Below, piece after piece: positions 33,049-42,220 of a DNA stretch of 64,000 nt. This DNA is from Hamadaea sp. (GTDB taxonomy: Bacteria; Actinomycetota; Actinomycetes; Mycobacteriales; Micromonosporaceae), in the NCBI RefSeq assembly GCF_013362815.1, contig NZ_JABFVK010000069.1, forward strand, positions 1 to 64,000, in the 5' to 3' direction. Within the stretch, counting starts at the first letter, position 1; every line of letters starts with the position of its first letter. A program made the position numbers and the translations under genes. The notes beneath the pieces are model-generated. The model saw only the letters and a program-made list of their open reading frames with translations. It had not been told where the DNA came from and did not search any database.

Positions 33049-34518
33049 TCACGCCCGATAGTTCATGATCGGCGAGAACGGGGGGAGGCCGAGGCGGTTG
33101 ACGGTGACGCCGCGCTGCTCCAGGCGTACCAGATGGGCGTCGAGACGCCATTGGAAGTCGGCCGGATCGCGATCCGCGGACCAGGCCACCTCGGCGACGG
33201 CCGCGAGCCGCGGGAAGGCCCGAAACTGCACGAGCGCGGGCGTGGGGGTGTATTCGCTCCACAGCATGCCTTGCGTGCCCAGGACGCGGCCCGCGGCGCC
33301 GGTGGGCACGGGCTCGAAGCCGTAGACGCGCTCGAGCGGGGTGTGACCGCCGATGCCCTGCGGTTCGTCGGGCGACTGCGTCTCGTAGTGATCGAGGTAG
33401 ACGAATTCCTGCGGCACCGCGACGACCTCGTGCCCGGCGTCCAGGGCAGCGGTGACGCGCTCAGCTCCGCGCCAGGCGAAGATCAGCGCGTCCTTCGGCG
33501 GCGCGGCCTCGACCAGCTCGTCCCAGGCCGCGATCTTGCGGCCGTGGGCGGCCAGGTGGTCACCCATCTGCTTGATCCACCAGCCCAGCAGCTCCGCCGT
33601 GCCCCCGAGGCCCTCGTTCGCGACCCGCTTCTGCGCGGCCTCGCTCGCCGCCCACTCGTCGAGCGGCACCTCGTCCCCGCCGAGATGCACGTACTCGAAC
33701 GGAAAGACCGCCACGACCTCGTCCAGCACGTCGCGGGCGAAGGCCAGCGTCGCGTCGTCGGTGTTGAGGACATGCTTCGAGATACCCCAGGCGGTACGCA
33801 CCGGGAGCTGTCGTGCGGGGTCATTGCCCAGCCAGGGGTACGCCGAAATGGCGGCCTGCATGTGACCGGGCAGGTCGATCTCCGGCATGACGCGTACGCC
33901 CCGGCGCTCCGCGTACGCGACGAGGTCCCGCAGCTCCGCCTGCGTGTAGTAGCCGCCGTGCGGAGTCCCGTCGAACTTCCCGTCGCGGGCATGCCCCGCG
34001 TTGGACTCCGTCCGGTGCGCGCCGACCTCGGTCAGGCGGGGGTACTTGCGTACCTCGAAGCGCCAGCCCTGGTCATCGGTCAGGTGCAGGTGCAGCGTGT
34101 TCAACTTGTGCAAGGCCAGCAGGTCGACGAATTCGCGCACGAACTCGATCGGATGGCACCAGCGGGCGACGTCCAGCAGAGCACCCCGCCAGGGCAGCCT
34201 CGGGACGTCGGTGATCTCGGCGTACGGGAGTCCGCCGGGACCGGCCAGCTGACGCAGCGTGGACACGGCCCAGCGCAGGCCGGTCTCGGTCGGGGCGAGC
34301 GCCTCGACCCCGTCGCCGTCGATCCGCAGCCGGTAGCCCTCCGGGCCCAGCTCAGCCGCCTCGATCAGACCGAACGTGCCGGAGACACCGGGCAACACCT
34401 CGCGGACGAGCTCGGCGATCGCCGGTGGCGCGGTGACCTGGGCCGATTCGGTCAACGGCAGTATGCCGGGCGGAAAGACGGCATGGGCGGGCCGGGGGAT
34501 GATCGCGGGCTCGGGCAT
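33049..34518 (-). CDS. GH20 beta-N-acetylhexosaminidase
   Basis: 489 residues from ATG 34518 (GGGAG 6 nt upstream), no signal peptide, so cytoplasmic: it would trim chitobiose or other GlcNAc oligomers after uptake. N-terminal GH20b domain (about 1-110), catalytic barrel (about 115-460). Catalytic pair Asp282-Glu283 in HLGGDEVP; substrate-loop motifs HLHLTDDQGWRFEV and AWRGAERV. A LacI-type dyad (34537-34550) lies just upstream of the ribosome site. Confidence 0.92.
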   Translation of the reverse strand: MPEPAIIPRPAHAVFPPGILPLTESAQVTAPPAIAELVREVLPGVSGTFGLIEAAELGPEGYRLRIDGDGVEALAPTETGLRWAVSTLRQLAGPGGLPYAEITDVPRLPWRGALLDVARWCHPIEFVREFVDLLALHKLNTLHLHLTDDQGWRFEVRKYPRLTEVGAHRTESNAGHARDGKFDGTPHGGYYTQAELRDLVAYAERRGVRVMPEIDLPGHMQAAISAYPWLGNDPARQLPVRTAWGISKHVLNTDDATLAFARDVLDEVVAVFPFEYVHLGGDEVPLDEWAASEAAQKRVANEGLGGTAELLGWWIKQMGDHLAAHGRKIAAWDELVEAAPPKDALIFAWRGAERVTAALDAGHEVVAVPQEFVYLDHYETQSPDEPQGIGGHTPLERVYGFEPVPTGAAGRVLGTQGMLWSEYTPTPALVQFRAFPRLAAVAEVAWSADRDPADFQWRLDAHLVRLEQRGVTVNRLGLPPFSPIMNYRA

Positions 34519-34536
34519 GGGAACTCCCTGCTGAGA

Positions 34537-34550
34537 GGACAGCGCTTTCC
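34537..34550. promoter_or_regulatory. LacI-type operator-like dyad upstream of GH20
   Basis: GGACAGCGCTTTCC: AGCGCT core with GGA/TCC flanks and one mismatched pair. It shares the core of the 1302-1313 site and lies 19 bp upstream of the GH20 start. Confidence 0.45.
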
Positions 34551-34646
34551 GCGTCCATGATCGCAGAGTTCCCCACACACCGGGACCCGGCCTTCGGTAC
34601 GGCCGACGGGGCAGCTGATGTCGGTGGTCCGCGCCATAATCGGGCC

Positions 34647-34853
34647 ATGTGCCGAAGCATCAAGACGCTGCGCCCGCCGTACCAGGAACTGGTCACCGAG
34701 GAGGACATCCGGGCCGCCGCCCTGCAATACGTCCGCAAGATCTCCGGGTTCCGAGCGCCCGCCGCGCACAACGCCGAGGCGTTCGACCGGGCGGTCGAAG
34801 CCGTGACTCAGGCGACCGCCGAACTGCTGGGCTCTCTGCAGGTCCGGCGGTAA
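34647..34853 (+). CDS. DUF2277 family protein
   Basis: 68 residues from ATG 34647, which yields the family's conserved start MCRSIKTLRPPYQELVTEED. Also conserved: LQYVRKISGFRAP and HNAEAFDRAV. Function unknown; common in actinobacteria. Any upstream in-frame start would add residues foreign to the family. Confidence 0.87.
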   Translation: MCRSIKTLRPPYQELVTEEDIRAAALQYVRKISGFRAPAAHNAEAFDRAVEAVTQATAELLGSLQVRR

Positions 34854-34857
34854 CCGC

Positions 34858-35133
34858 TCAGCCCAGGTAGCCCTCGACCTGCGCCGCCGAGCGGGCCTCG
34901 GCGTCGTCCGGGTTCTGGTGGGCCGCCGACTTCGCGCGCCGTTGCCGGAGCAGGTCCCAGAACTGGTCCAGCTCCACCTCGATCGCGGCCAGCCGGACCT
35001 GTTCGGACTCCGGGTTCAGCTGACCCGAGCCGACCTTCGCGCGCAGTTCGCGCTCCTCGGTCTCGAGGTCGTTGATGTGCTTGAGGATCTGGTCATCGGT
35101 CAGATGCCGGCGCTTGTCGGCCTGGTCGGACAT
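34858..35133 (-). CDS. DUF2630 family protein
   Basis: 91 residues, largely helical: ILKHINDLETEERELRAKV and VELDQFWDLLRQRRA are the family core. AGGAGGAG 5-8 nt before the ATG. Convergent with DUF2277 (4-bp gap). Function unknown. Confidence 0.85.
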   Translation of the reverse strand: MSDQADKRRHLTDDQILKHINDLETEERELRAKVGSGQLNPESEQVRLAAIEVELDQFWDLLRQRRAKSAAHQNPDDAEARSAAQVEGYLG

Positions 35134-35253
35134 CGGTGCTCCTCCTGTCAGGCATCCCCCGCGCGGTCGGGACACGTGCTCAGTCTGCCAGCGGATGTGT
35201 CCTCCGTCATCCGATCTTGCGGACCGGGCCGGGCCGGGAGCACGCTTTTCGGT

Positions 35254-36243
35254 GTGAGCGAGGCTGCGATCGCGGCGGCCCGTCCTTCGCGCAAATGGCT
35301 GCGGTGGACGGCGTACTCCGTCACAGCCGCAATCGTCTTCTACCTGCTGCGCGAGCGGCTTCCGCACCCCGCCGACGTCCTCGTGGCCGCCCGATCGGTA
35401 GACCTCCGCTGGTTCGCCCTCGCGACGTTCGCCCAGATCTGGTCGCTGGCCAACTTCGCCCGCCAGCAACGGCGGCTGCTCGGGGCGTTCGGCGTACGCA
35501 TGACGCTCCCCCAGTCGATGGCCCTGACGCTGAGCCGCTCGGCCATCGCCATCAGCCTGCCCGCCGGGTCGGCCGTCTCCGCTGCCTTCGCCTTCCAGCA
35601 GTTCCGGGCGAAGGGAGCGAGCAAGCCGGTCGCGACCGCCGTCATGATCTTGTCCGGCGTGATGTCCTTCGTCGGGCTGGGCGTGCTCTACCTGATCGGC
35701 GGCACGATCGCGGGTCTGATCAGCGTGTGCGTCGGCGCAGCCACCTTGATCGGGCTGACCGCCCTGGTCGTGGTGCTCTGGCGGCGCTGGAACCCGGTCT
35801 CCGACAGCCGCATCGCCCGCCTCGTACGCTCAGCGCACGACGTCGCGCCCCGGAACTGGCTGCTCGCGCTGTTCTTCGCAGTGGTGAACTGGTTCGCCGA
35901 CCTCGTCTGCCTCTTCGCCGTCGCGCGGTCGTTCGATGTGAGCCTGTCGATCAGCGCCATCGCGGCGACCTACCTGGGCGTGCAGATCGTCCGGCAGATC
36001 CCGTTGACCCCGGGCGGCATCGGCGTGATCGAGACGGGCCTGCTCGCCGGACTCGTCGGGGCGGGGGCCGCCAGTGCTCCGGCGGCGGCGACCGTGCTCG
36101 GCTACCGGGTGCTCTCCTGCTGGCTGATCATCCCGGTCGGCTTCCTCGCCTGGACCGCCCTTCGGCGGGCCGGTCGGGCGGCGGCCGACGCCTTCAGCTC
36201 CTCGCCCACGGCTGACGCCGAGCCCGAGCCCGCCACCGTCTGA
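35254..36243 (+). CDS. Lysylphosphatidylglycerol synthase-like / YbhN-family membrane protein
   Basis: 329 residues from GTG 35254 (GGGAG upstream). 6-8 membrane helices. Family motifs: GSAVSAAFAFQQFRAKG and VQIVRQIPLTPGGIGVIETGL, the latter diagnostic of UPF0104. Members are lipid flippases or LPG synthase membrane domains; the catalytic LPG synthase domain is absent, so lipid translocation is the better guess. Confidence 0.82.
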   Translation: MSEAAIAAARPSRKWLRWTAYSVTAAIVFYLLRERLPHPADVLVAARSVDLRWFALATFAQIWSLANFARQQRRLLGAFGVRMTLPQSMALTLSRSAIAISLPAGSAVSAAFAFQQFRAKGASKPVATAVMILSGVMSFVGLGVLYLIGGTIAGLISVCVGAATLIGLTALVVVLWRRWNPVSDSRIARLVRSAHDVAPRNWLLALFFAVVNWFADLVCLFAVARSFDVSLSISAIAATYLGVQIVRQIPLTPGGIGVIETGLLAGLVGAGAASAPAAATVLGYRVLSCWLIIPVGFLAWTALRRAGRAAADAFSSSPTADAEPEPATV

Positions 36244-36253
36244 CCCCATTTGG

Positions 36254-36317
36254 CCTGCAGATCACGGTTACGCATGCTTCCCGGTCGGATTTGGCATGCG
36301 TAACCGTGATCTGCAGG
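36254..36317. terminator. Perfect 24-bp dyad between convergent genes
   Basis: Arms 36254-36277 and 36294-36317 with a 16-nt loop. The outer part is CCTGCAGATCACGGTTA. Closest relative is 25667-25727. Between the YbhN-like stop (36243) and the DUF2795 stop (36324). Confidence 0.82.
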
Positions 36318-36323
36318 TAAAGG

Positions 36324-36734
36324 TCAGAAGCGTTCGTCGATGCGAAGCCCCAGAGCGCCCCACAACTCGCGGGCGTTGGCGTACCGGCCGTCGGCGGGCA
36401 GCTTCTGCAAAGCGGTGAGCACGTCGTCCGGCGCGTTCTCCGCCTGAGCGGCGGCCACGACGTCGTCCCGGTTCGCCGGGAAATCGCTCTTGTGCAGGTA
36501 GGACCCGATCCTGGCGCGCCAATCCCGGCGATCGGCGTCGGTTTCGTCGCCTTCTGCGAGGTCTATGCCACCTTCGGGGGCCCAGCCGGGTTCGGGCTCG
36601 CCATCGGCCGGCGGTTCGGCTTCACGCCACTCCTCGCTGCGCGCGCCCGCGCCGCCGCCTTGCGTCAGGCCCTGTGTCTCGCGGGCCATCTGCTCGTCCA
36701 ACTGGGGGCCGTGTTTGCTGCTCCCGCGTTCCAT
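36324..36734 (-). CDS. DUF2795 family protein
   Basis: 136 residues from ATG 36734, giving the usual family start MERGSSKHGPQLDEQMARET; a GTG at 36770 would add 12. Pattern SEEWREAEPP then a C-terminal DUF2795 helical domain (SYLHKSDFPANRDDVVAAA, LPADGRYANARELWGALG). Function unknown. Weak ribosome site. Confidence 0.78.
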   Translation of the reverse strand: MERGSSKHGPQLDEQMARETQGLTQGGGAGARSEEWREAEPPADGEPEPGWAPEGGIDLAEGDETDADRRDWRARIGSYLHKSDFPANRDDVVAAAQAENAPDDVLTALQKLPADGRYANARELWGALGLRIDERF

Positions 36735-36779
36735 GAGCCCGGTGTACCCAGGTGTGAGCCGCTCGAACACCGATCAGGG

Positions 36780-39700
36780 TCAGAGATATCGCACCGCGAT
36801 CGAGGCGAACACCTCGCGATCGGTTCCCGGCCGGTCGAACAGCCGGCGCAGGCCCCCGACGGTGGGATCTTCGGGATCGAGTCCGGCGGACGAGGCCGCC
36901 TGCTTCCACCGGTCCTCGTCGCCGGCCGAGTCGAGGAGTTCGGCCAGCGTCGTCCGGGCCGAAGTGCTTTCCTCGCCCCGGAGGGCACCGAGCGTGTCGA
37001 GCAGCCAGGGCCAGCGCACCATCAGCTCGACGAACCGGGCCATCTCGATGCTGTGCCGCTCGACCGCCGAGATGCTGCTGCTCAGATGGCCGGTGAGGTA
37101 GTCGAGCACCATGTAGAAGCGCCACAGGTTGAGGAAGGCCTTGGTCTGCCGGGGATTGCGCTGCGGCAGGTTCAGCACCGCCGTACGCAGAGCGAGCCGA
37201 ACCGGTGGCAGGCGCTCCAGATCCTCGGCGAGCTGGGCGCCGCTGGCCGTGTCGGCGGGTGCCGACGGGTCGAGGGAGGCGAATGGCGCGGCGAGCCCGA
37301 GGGGGTCGGCGGCAACCCCGGCCGCGCGCGCTTCGACAACTGCGCCGGAGACCCGCTGCTGAGGAACTGAAGCCGCAGCCGGAGCGGAAGACGTGTCGAG
37401 CAGCGCGTCGAGATACGAGGCCATCGCCTGATCGCGTACGCGAGGAAGCCGGATCGGCAGGTCGAGGATCTTCTCCATGAACCGCCACCCGGTGTGCTGC
37501 AGGTGCCCGAACGTGGCGGGGTCGTCATGCGCCCGCCGCCGCAGTGATTCGTAGACCGTCTCCAGCTGCGCCGCGACGGTCGCCGGATCGAGCGCGATGA
37601 CGAACAGGCAGTCGCCGAACGCCTTGTTCAGGAACAGGTTGACCGCCTCGATGGTGTCCGACACGATCGCCGGACTGCACCGGTCCAAGTCGTCGACCAT
37701 GATGATCACCGGCGAGTGCGCGGTCGCGAGCGCGACGACTTCGCGTACGTCGTGCTGCAGCATGTAGAGGTAGCCGCGTTGGCTGTTCTCCAGCGGATCG
37801 CGGGCGGCTTTCCAGTCGCGATCGCCGCTGTCGGTCGTCGCGACGCCTTCAGCCGCCGGACGAGTCAGCACGCCGGGCGAGATCCAGCCGCGTACCTGTT
37901 TGAAGCTGGAGAACGCCAGGTTGCCGATGATCCAGGCGGCGGTGATGCCGATGACCGCACCCGAGCCGAGCAGCGCGTTGAAATCGGTGTTGTTCCAGGC
38001 CGCGACGCCGACCGCGACGACACCCATGATCACGATCACCGCAACGGCGAGCCCGATCAACATGCCGACCAGCGTCCGCGGGATGTAGCTCGCGAGGATG
38101 CGCTTGCGCATCGCGGCCGGATCGGTCCGCCGCAGATTCAGGTCGAACCACAACCGCTCACGCTGCGCCGGGGGCAACCGGTCCGTGATCGACGTCAGGA
38201 TCTCCCGGGTCAAACCGGCCCAGACCTGGTCCGGCTTCTCGTACATCCACGGGTTGAACCACACGGTGATCGCGGCCCGATCGTCGGCGCCGGCCCGCGG
38301 CCGCATCTCGTACTCCAGTCGCGGGTCGCTTTCCGTGGGCCGGGCTATCTGCCGCCAGGCCCAGGCTCTAGTCAATCTGGTACGCACAACGCCGCCTTGC
38401 CAGCGCGTACGCCGGGCGGCGAACAGCCCCTTCAGCGGCTCCGCCGTCGGCCGGGCGACCAGCTCATGGGTGCTTTCGACCGCGGTCTTCGCGTCGGCGG
38501 CGGCCGCCCCAGCGGGGTCCACTTTGGAGCGCAGCTGCCGGAGCACGCTCGACTTGCCCTGACCCCACGGCGCGTGGATGCCCACGACGACGGGCGGTTT
38601 GGTGCTCGGCGACATCAGCACCGAGTGGATCGTGTCGATCAGCCCGTCACGGGACAGTTTGTCGAGGTCGGTCGGCTGATCCTGGAGCAGGATGGAGGCC
38701 GGGCGTACGGCGGATCCGATCGAGCCGCCCGAGCGCAGGAGACTGCCGGTGGCGATCGGCCAGAGGCGTACGCGGCCGTTGTCGTCCGCGGCGAACAGCG
38801 CCGGACGCGTGACGCTGGAGCCGCGGCCTTCCGGCGGCGCGATCTCGACGACGCCGAGCGCCCGCACGGTCGACGTGCCGAACCGGACCGGCTTGCCGAC
38901 CGGGGTGCCGTCGGTCTGCCAGACCATCACCCGGCCGTCGTCGAACCCGCCGAAGATCAGCATCTCCTGGCCGATCCGGGCGGCCGCCAACGCCGAGACC
39001 TGCGCGCTGCTGAGGGTGTACCGGAATCCGGTGGCCACGGTACGCGCGACGGGGTCGATGTACTCGATCACGCAGGTGTCGCCGTCGGGCCGGGCGATGA
39101 CGACCTGATGCCGGGAGCCGTCGTCGAGCGGGCAGGCGGCGGAGACCTGGTGAGTAGAGACAACCGCGACGGTCTCCGGGCTCTGCACTGCGACGACCCG
39201 TACGCCCCGGGTGGATGCGATCGTGAGAAGTGCATCGTCGGCGTTCGGGACGGCGACGAGCGCGTTCACCGCCCCACAGTCGCTGACCAGCACTTCCGCG
39301 GTGTCCCCTTCGGACAGTCCGCAGACCCGGACGGAACCGTCGGCGCTGCCGCTGGCGACGTACTGCGCTCCGCGCAGACGGAACGGGGCCAGCGCCCAGA
39401 TCTCGCCCTGGTGTCCCATCGGGAGTTCGGACCGTAGCGCGCCGGAGACCGGGTCCCAGTCGAACACCCGCCGATCGGCCCCACCGCTGATCAGGTGCGG
39501 ATTCAGCGCCGTGCCGGCCGAGGTCAGCGAGCGGACGGTGCTGACGTGGGCCTTCAACGCCAACGGCTGCCGGGCGGTGGACATGGGGTCGAAGCCGCCC
39601 GACGGCAGCTCGGTGTCGGGATCGAGGACGTGGACCGTCTGATCCACGCCCGCGCACGCGACGTACTGGCCGTTCGCCGTGACCCCGCTGACCGCGACCC

Positions 39701-40706
39701 AGGTCGTGCCGGGCGCGGCGAACAAGTCCCGCCCGGTGACGTCGCTGATCAGCTCGGTCTGCAACGGAGTCATCTCGACCCGGCCGTGCATGTCGCCGGA
39801 GGCGATCACGACGCCGCCGTCGGGCGTGGTGGCGCAGGCCAGCGCCCAGACCTCGCCGAGGTGCCGGGTGATCTCCCGGAGCGGCCGGTCGGTCGACCCG
39901 TCGAACCGCCACAACGACACCGCGCCGCTCGCGGAAGCCGAGACGAGCAACGGAGTCTCCGCGTCCCGGACGAACCGCAGGCGGCGTACCGTCGACGCCT
40001 CCAGCAGCGTCCGGCCCGCGCGCAGACCGGCTTCCCGGTCGGCGATCCAGAGCTTGACCGTGCCGTCGGCACTGCCGCTGGCCACGACGTAGCCCGAAGC
40101 CGGCTCGTCGACGGCGATCAGCGACCAGATCTGACCACCGTGGACGCGAGACTGCCGCGAAACCCGGCCGCGGTCGAGGTCGTGCAGATCCCAGGTGGCC
40201 ATCGAGTTGTCGTTGTACGCACAAGCCAGCCACTGCGAGCCGAGTGCCCGATAGGCGCAGATCTTGAACGGGCGCACCTCGCCCCCACCAGCCGAATCCG
40301 GCAGCGGGGTCACCTCGGCCGAGCCCGGCATCCACAGGACCACTCCGTCGTCGTGGATCGCCCCGACCACCTGGGTGCCGTCCGCCAGCACGCCGACCGC
40401 GACGTCCTGCACCGCCCCTTCGCCGACCCGTTGCTCGGCGGCCTGCCGGCCGGTGGCCAGGTCGAAGAGCCGCACGACGCCGTCGGCTCCGCCGACCACG
40501 AGCCGATCCGGTACGCCGTCGCGCCCCGGCAGCCGGGCCACCGAGTGCGCCGCGATCCCCGTCGCGAACGTCCGGATGACCTCGTTGTCGGGCGCGGTAC
40601 GCAGTTCGACGCCTTGGCTGCGGCTGGCTGCGACGATCAGCTGCCCGTCGAGCCGAAGGAACGTCATGTTCTCGACGGCGCCACCGAGCCTGGTCAGTTC
40701 CGCCAC
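36780..40706 (-). CDS. WD40-repeat / KAP P-loop NTPase fusion protein
   Basis: 1,308 residues from GTG 40706 (GGGGGA upstream); a TTG at 40754 is the alternative. About residues 1-660 are a WD40-like propeller region with many repeats (ASGSADGTVKLWI, SASASGAVSLWRF, ASGSADGSVRV). Then a KAP NTPase: Walker A GIHAPWGQGKSS (Lys718), Walker B IIMVDDLDRCSP (Asp1005-Asp1006), with two membrane helices (about 876-900 and 908-930) between them, as is typical for KAP. KAP proteins include PifA, which excludes phage T7. Single gene, divergent from the ArsB-like gene. Role in phage exclusion or membrane signalling is inferred. Confidence 0.85.
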   Translation of the reverse strand: MAELTRLGGAVENMTFLRLDGQLIVAASRSQGVELRTAPDNEVIRTFATGIAAHSVARLPGRDGVPDRLVVGGADGVVRLFDLATGRQAAEQRVGEGAVQDVAVGVLADGTQVVGAIHDDGVVLWMPGSAEVTPLPDSAGGGEVRPFKICAYRALGSQWLACAYNDNSMATWDLHDLDRGRVSRQSRVHGGQIWSLIAVDEPASGYVVASGSADGTVKLWIADREAGLRAGRTLLEASTVRRLRFVRDAETPLLVSASASGAVSLWRFDGSTDRPLREITRHLGEVWALACATTPDGGVVIASGDMHGRVEMTPLQTELISDVTGRDLFAAPGTTWVAVSGVTANGQYVACAGVDQTVHVLDPDTELPSGGFDPMSTARQPLALKAHVSTVRSLTSAGTALNPHLISGGADRRVFDWDPVSGALRSELPMGHQGEIWALAPFRLRGAQYVASGSADGSVRVCGLSEGDTAEVLVSDCGAVNALVAVPNADDALLTIASTRGVRVVAVQSPETVAVVSTHQVSAACPLDDGSRHQVVIARPDGDTCVIEYIDPVARTVATGFRYTLSSAQVSALAAARIGQEMLIFGGFDDGRVMVWQTDGTPVGKPVRFGTSTVRALGVVEIAPPEGRGSSVTRPALFAADDNGRVRLWPIATGSLLRSGGSIGSAVRPASILLQDQPTDLDKLSRDGLIDTIHSVLMSPSTKPPVVVGIHAPWGQGKSSVLRQLRSKVDPAGAAAADAKTAVESTHELVARPTAEPLKGLFAARRTRWQGGVVRTRLTRAWAWRQIARPTESDPRLEYEMRPRAGADDRAAITVWFNPWMYEKPDQVWAGLTREILTSITDRLPPAQRERLWFDLNLRRTDPAAMRKRILASYIPRTLVGMLIGLAVAVIVIMGVVAVGVAAWNNTDFNALLGSGAVIGITAAWIIGNLAFSSFKQVRGWISPGVLTRPAAEGVATTDSGDRDWKAARDPLENSQRGYLYMLQHDVREVVALATAHSPVIIMVDDLDRCSPAIVSDTIEAVNLFLNKAFGDCLFVIALDPATVAAQLETVYESLRRRAHDDPATFGHLQHTGWRFMEKILDLPIRLPRVRDQAMASYLDALLDTSSAPAAASVPQQRVSGAVVEARAAGVAADPLGLAAPFASLDPSAPADTASGAQLAEDLERLPPVRLALRTAVLNLPQRNPRQTKAFLNLWRFYMVLDYLTGHLSSSISAVERHSIEMARFVELMVRWPWLLDTLGALRGEESTSARTTLAELLDSAGDEDRWKQAASSAGLDPEDPTVGGLRRLFDRPGTDREVFASIAVRYL

Positions 40707-40911
40707 GCGGTCGTCCCCCGTTCGCCGTTGCGGTCTTGTTGTACTTTCTGGCAAGGCACTTCCATCGCACTTGTCGAAGGCACTACGTGGATATCATGCG
40801 GCGTTCCTGTTCGGGTGTCCGGTTCATGACCCATCCCGGTGTCACTTCCGGCTCGATCGAAGTGGGCGAAGGGTGAAGACGAGCACGCGACGGCGCCGTG
40901 AGGTGGCACTA

Positions 40912-42135
40912 GTGGACGAAGACCTCTCTGCCTCCACGACGGCGGCACCCCTGAGTGGCCGCCGGCTGCTGGGCCGGCTCAGCGTCATGGACTGGATCGC
41001 GATTGCCCTGCTGATCGCGGGCGTACTGGCCGCCGCGACCGGGTTGCTGCCGGCAGCCGCCGCCGGCGAGACGCTCAAGCGCATCCTGCCGATCCTGATC
41101 TTCCTGTTCTCCGTGGTGATCCTGGCGGAGCTGACGGCCGAGGCGGAGGTCTTCGACGTCATCGCCACCCGGGTCACGATCGCCGCCCGGGGCAGCAACG
41201 TCGCGTTGTTCTGGCTGTGCCTGGTGTTCGCCGCGCTGACCACGATGTTCCTCAACCTGGACACCACGGCCGTCCTGCTCACGCCGGTCATGCTGGCGAC
41301 GGCGGTACGCGCCGGGGTCGCGCCGCTGCCGCTCGCGATGACGACGGTGTGGCTGGCCAACACCGCGAGCCTGCTGCTGCCGGTCTCCAACCTCACCAAT
41401 CTCCTCGCCGCCGGTCGGGTGAAGCTCAGCCCGGTCGCGTTCGCCGAGCGGATGGCGCTGCCGCAACTCGCCGCGCTCGTCGTGGTCGCGGGCGCTCTCT
41501 GGATCTTCTATTGGCGGCGCAACCCCCCGCGTTACACGCCGCCCGCAGCGCACCGGGCCGCCAACCGGCCGCTGTTCTGGGTCGCGTCCGTATGCTGCGC
41601 GGTCTTCATCGTCGGGCTGCTGATGGACGTGCCACTGGAGTACATGACGCCGGTCTGCGCCGGTGTCCTGGTCGCCGCGTTCGCCAAGTGGGGCCGGCAC
41701 CACCTGCGCTGGAGCCTCATCCCGTGGCGGCTGGTCGTCTTCGTCGCCGGCCTGTTCCTCGTGGTCGGCACGGTCGACGCGCACGGCCTGCACTCGGTCA
41801 TGACCTCGCTCATCGGCTCCGACCCCGGCGCGAGCGGCACCTGGCGAGCGGCGATCAGCGGCGGAGCCTTCTCCAACATCCTGAACAACCTGCCGAGCTA
41901 CGCCGCCGGTGAACTCGCCGTCCCCGAGGCCAACCACACGCAGCTTCTCGGCCTGCTCATCGGCACCAACGTCGGCCCGCTGATCACCCCGTGGGCGTCG
42001 CTGGCCACGCTGATCTGGGCCGAGCACTGCCGCAACCGGGGTGTCGCCATCGACTGGCGCAAGTTCGTCCTGACGGGAGCGGCCACGGCCGCCGCCGTAC
42101 TGGCGGCGAGCGTGGCCGTCCTGATCGTCACCTGA
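40912..42135 (+). CDS. ArsB/NhaD-type (ion transporter superfamily) membrane transporter
   Basis: 407 residues, 10-12 helices. GTG 40912 has GAGG 8 nt upstream; GTG 40873 is possible. Motifs LNLDTTAVLLTPV, VSNLTNLLA and GGAFSNILNNLPSY are the paired loops of the ArsB/SLC13-like fold. Likely an anion or arsenite efflux carrier; no arsenic regulator or reductase nearby, so substrate unsure. Confidence 0.82.
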   Translation: MDEDLSASTTAAPLSGRRLLGRLSVMDWIAIALLIAGVLAAATGLLPAAAAGETLKRILPILIFLFSVVILAELTAEAEVFDVIATRVTIAARGSNVALFWLCLVFAALTTMFLNLDTTAVLLTPVMLATAVRAGVAPLPLAMTTVWLANTASLLLPVSNLTNLLAAGRVKLSPVAFAERMALPQLAALVVVAGALWIFYWRRNPPRYTPPAAHRAANRPLFWVASVCCAVFIVGLLMDVPLEYMTPVCAGVLVAAFAKWGRHHLRWSLIPWRLVVFVAGLFLVVGTVDAHGLHSVMTSLIGSDPGASGTWRAAISGGAFSNILNNLPSYAAGELAVPEANHTQLLGLLIGTNVGPLITPWASLATLIWAEHCRNRGVAIDWRKFVLTGAATAAAVLAASVAVLIVT

Positions 42136-42142
42136 CTCGGCA

Positions 42143-42207
42143 GCGCTGGATCAGGGATCCGTGTCGAATCTTGCCTCAAGATTCGACCGCGAACCCTGAT
42201 CCAGCGC
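42143..42207. terminator. GATCA-family dyad between convergent genes
   Basis: 31-bp arms (42143-42173 and 42177-42207) with a 3-nt loop and a few central mismatches. Outer GCGCTGGATCAGGG, inner GTCGAATCTTG. Near copy of 19356-19422. Confidence 0.8.
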
Positions 42208-42220
42208 CAAAAAGAGAGCG

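Noticed and set aside
37716-39437. 573-codon plus-strand frame
   Set aside because: Antisense to the WD40-KAP gene, whose motifs are intact; shadow product is Arg/Asp/Gly-rich.
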